Assembly: GCF_009649735.1 (NCBI RefSeq) | Contig: NZ_WJNH01000003.1 | Coordinates: forward strand, 248,001-312,000 | From: Salinibacillus xinjiangensis | GTDB lineage: Bacteria > Bacillota > Bacilli > Bacillales > Alkalibacillaceae | Direction of reading: 5' to 3' | Length of the DNA stretch: 64,000 nucleotides | Shown here: piece after piece, positions 62,087-64,000 of the stretch | Layout: each line of letters begins with the position of its first letter | Numbering within the stretch: position 1 is the first letter of the stretch | The notes under the pieces: generated by a model | Seen by the model: only the letters and a program-made list of their open reading frames with translations | Told to the model about the DNA's origin: nothing | The model's database searches: none | Made by a program: the position numbers and the translations under genes

Positions 62087-62875
62087 ATGATACGTCCATT
62101 AACAGAAAACGATCGAGATTCATGTATGAAATTTGTTAAAGAAAAACCTGCTGAAAACTTATTTATAATTGGAGATATCGAAGCGTACGGATTTGATCAT
62201 GACATCCAAGAAGTGTGGGGAGAATTTAATCAAAATGGACAATATAAGGCTGTACTTCTAAGATATCGTGACAATTATATTATCTATGCACCCAATGACT
62301 TTGATGTGAGGGGCATAGCCAACATTATTGATCAAGATGAACGTAAAAACAAATTCGTTTCTGGGATTGGTCCAATTGTAAATCAAGTTGTTGACCATTT
62401 AACTTACAAACCTAATAAACGAAGAGAGTTTTATTATGCCAAGTGCGAAAGTTTACAAAAGCAAGCCATCTCTAAAGAGGAGATCAAGCAGGCTTCAGTT
62501 CACGATATCCCGCGCATAATCAATCTCCATGAACAAATCCCTGAGTTTGAAACAAGAGAGGGAAGAGAGGAAAGCTTGAAGCAAAACATGGAGCAAGGTG
62601 TTTCCCGTATTTATTACATTGAAGACGGGGGCGATATCGTTTCAACTGCGATGACCACCGCTGAGAACACTTTTTCTGCTATGATTATTGGGGTTTGTAC
62701 ATTAGAAGGATATAAGAAAAAAGGGTATGCTAGTGCTTGTATGACACATCTTTGTGAAAAGTTATTGAGTGAAGGAAAGCACCTTTGTCTATTTTACGAT
62801 AATCCCGAAGCGGGAAATATATACAAACGACTTGGTTTTGAGGATATTGGAAAATGGGTCATGAATATTTATTAA
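62087..62875 (+). CDS. GNAT acetyltransferase with N-terminal DUF4081-like half
   Basis: 262 residues from ATG 62087 (GGGGTGGGGAG upstream; GTG 62078 is inside that site). N-terminal half (LTENDRDSCMKFVKEKPAENLFIIGDIEAYGF) is the lead domain seen in GNAT proteins of this class; C-terminal GNAT core GVCTLEGYKKKGYASACMTHLCEKLLSEGKHLCLFYDNPEAGNIYKRLGF. Substrate unknown. Confidence 0.85.
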   Translation: MIRPLTENDRDSCMKFVKEKPAENLFIIGDIEAYGFDHDIQEVWGEFNQNGQYKAVLLRYRDNYIIYAPNDFDVRGIANIIDQDERKNKFVSGIGPIVNQVVDHLTYKPNKRREFYYAKCESLQKQAISKEEIKQASVHDIPRIINLHEQIPEFETREGREESLKQNMEQGVSRIYYIEDGGDIVSTAMTTAENTFSAMIIGVCTLEGYKKKGYASACMTHLCEKLLSEGKHLCLFYDNPEAGNIYKRLGFEDIGKWVMNIY

Positions 62876-62876
62876 A

Positions 62877-62914
62877 TCAACAACCCTCTCAACTCTGAGA
62901 GGGTTTGATTATGT
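62877..62914. terminator. Terminator between the GNAT gene and cypC
   Basis: AACCCTCTCA / TGAGAGGGTT stem between convergent genes. Confidence 0.85.
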
Positions 62915-62915
62915 T

Positions 62916-64000
62916 TTATTTTTGCTTCACTCGATTGATGATAAATCCACTTTTCGGCAAGGTTGGCATCTGACTTAAACTGTAGCTTAAATCCTGAGCA
63001 GGTATTTCATAGTCCACCCTATTTACAAGAAAATCGATGCTTGCTTTCATAATCTCTAAGGTGATTCCTTCACCCGGGCATCGATGTCCCTTGTTAGGAT
63101 CTCCACCACCTTGGGGAATCAGGTCATAAAAATTCTCTTCTCTGTCTTGAAAACGTTCTGGACGAAATTCACTAGGCTTCTCCCAAACATTTGGATCATT
63201 ATGCAAGCCAAATACATCGAGCAAAACAAGTGTCCCTTCCTCAAATTGGCAGTTATTCCACTCAAAATCTTTTTTTACACGGGCAGCCAAGAATGGTCCA
63301 AAAGGATAGAAACGTCTAACCTCCTGTGCAAACATCTCCAATTCCTCGGGGTCACGCGATTGTAGTTTTTCTTGATATTGTGGATAATCCCGTAATGCCA
63401 ATGCTCCAAAGGTAATATAGGTCGCAATCGCAACAATGGGTCGAATCACATTGATTAATTCAATGGCTGCCATTTTACTATCTAACCTTTTGCCGTCGAT
63501 ATCCTTAAAATTCGCCCAGGCATATAAAGGGTAGTCTTGATTTGGCTTTAGCTGATCTGACCTAACATCCTCAATGACTTGTTGAATCCAATCCTCCACA
63601 CGGTTTCTCGCTCTTCTTCCTTCCCAGTGCTCAGGACCAATATCACCAAAGGAGTAAATCATTGATATGAAATCCTTTGCTCGATCGGTCACTTCAGCTT
63701 CTTGGATAGGAATCCCCGCCCAATTACACGCTACTCGACATAAAATGACTTGTGATTCTTCAAATAAATTTACTTGTTCAGCTAATTCCCACTTATGAAT
63801 CGACTGCTCAAACTCCTGAACTACCATATTTGCTAACTCTTTTTGGTGTGGCCTTGTCATTAATGACATAAACTGCTGTTTTCTATGTAGGTGCGCTTCA
63901 CCGTCCATTGTTTGTATGGCGTTTGCACCAAATAGAGTCTGCTGAATTCGATTTGGAGCTGCTCCTTTACGTTGAAAACGCTCTGGATCATAAAAAATTT
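62916..64000 (-). CDS. cypC: Fatty-acid alpha/beta-hydroxylating cytochrome P450 (peroxygenase), 5' part outside window
   Basis: Open on the minus strand from the window edge; the visible 361 residues begin FYDPERFQRKGAAPNRIQQTLFGANAIQTMDGEAHLHRK and end GFIINRVKQK. Heme ligand region PQGGGDPNKGHRCPGEGITLEIMKAS with the proximal cysteine, and the phrases DIGPEHWEGRRARNRVEDWIQ and YPFGPFLAARVKKDF, match CYP152A1 (B. subtilis CypC/YbdT), which uses H2O2 to hydroxylate long-chain fatty acids at the alpha or beta carbon. About 50 N-terminal residues are missing. A downstream ATG (63908) is internal. Confidence 0.92.
   Translation of the reverse strand, partial: IFYDPERFQRKGAAPNRIQQTLFGANAIQTMDGEAHLHRKQQFMSLMTRPHQKELANMVVQEFEQSIHKWELAEQVNLFEESQVILCRVACNWAGIPIQEAEVTDRAKDFISMIYSFGDIGPEHWEGRRARNRVEDWIQQVIEDVRSDQLKPNQDYPLYAWANFKDIDGKRLDSKMAAIELINVIRPIVAIATYITFGALALRDYPQYQEKLQSRDPEELEMFAQEVRRFYPFGPFLAARVKKDFEWNNCQFEEGTLVLLDVFGLHNDPNVWEKPSEFRPERFQDREENFYDLIPQGGGDPNKGHRCPGEGITLEIMKASIDFLVNRVDYEIPAQDLSYSLSQMPTLPKSGFIINRVKQK

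Noticed and set aside
1-64000. tRNA, rRNA, insertion sequences, prophage or integrase genes
   Set aside because: None recognised on reading through the window, though short or divergent tRNA genes could be missed without a covariance-model search.

Overview
The window is chromosomal DNA from a low-GC, Gram-positive, spore-former-type bacterium of the family Bacillaceae. The evidence is AGGAGG-type ribosome sites, many TTG and GTG starts, CcpA (cre), CtsR and GntR operators of the Bacillus type, S-box (SAM-I) riboswitches, and a gene set closest to Bacillus subtilis families (gltC, mtlARD, gntRKP, clpE, ykqA, yhfP, ykvR, yfmM, yabR, cypC/ybdT). The genus cannot be fixed from the sequence. No rRNA, tRNA, insertion sequence, prophage or CRISPR array was seen.

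Layout. 0-6 kb: the end of a panF-like symporter, a Nudix hydrolase, gltC divergent from an NADP-type glutamate dehydrogenase, and an acyl-CoA synthetase behind a consensus cre site. 6.3-10.2 kb: a tightly packed operon (GNAT, Nudix relic, small membrane protein, MBL-fold hydrolase, alpha/alpha-barrel-like protein, Nudix, membrane protein). 10.7-16 kb: the mannitol operon mtlA(CBA)-mtlR-mtlD. 16-18.2 kb: two tandem S-box riboswitches before a sulfone-monooxygenase gene interrupted by TAG, plus its FMN reductase. 18.4-25 kb: a decayed opuC remnant, ArsR-SRPBCC regulator, a broken S41 peptidase, an AraC regulator and an overlapping convergent MFS exporter. 25-30.4 kb: a co-directional run of accessory genes (GNAT, beta-lactamase-like hydrolase, UbiB/ABC1 kinase, DUF5694, GyrI-like). 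30.4-43 kb: housekeeping-like single genes (HAD, DegV, ProP-type MFS, S1 protein, ABC-F, beta-propeller protein, RlmA-type methyltransferase, YkqA) with relics of a maltose acetyltransferase and an alpha/beta hydrolase. 44-47.9 kb: the gluconate operon gntRKP behind a GntR operator. 48-64 kb: RNase H, YhfP, DsbA-like protein, an MhqO-like dioxygenase, a thioredoxin-fold lipoprotein with an in-frame TGA at the redox position, TRIC channel, M14 peptidase, CtsR-controlled clpE, and the 5'-truncated (by the window edge) fatty-acid P450 cypC.

How the genes work together. Sugar modules (mannitol, gluconate) each carry a transporter, the first enzyme and a regulator. Sulfur scavenging is S-box controlled. 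Stress functions (ClpE, MhqO-like, peroxiredoxin-like lipoprotein, GSP13-like S1 protein) are scattered. At least six genes are visibly broken, by a 7-bp tandem duplication, 1-base frameshifts, stop codons, or deletions.

The most unusual features are: (1) an in-frame TGA in the UxxC/TxxU position of a peroxiredoxin-like lipoprotein, followed by a hairpin meeting the simple bacterial SECIS rules; (2) five intergenic arrays of degenerate short repeats with strict periodicity: two arrays of a 52-bp palindromic unit and three arrays of about 21 bp, i.e. near-integral numbers of DNA helical turns; (3) two complete SAM riboswitches in series in front of a stop-interrupted gene.
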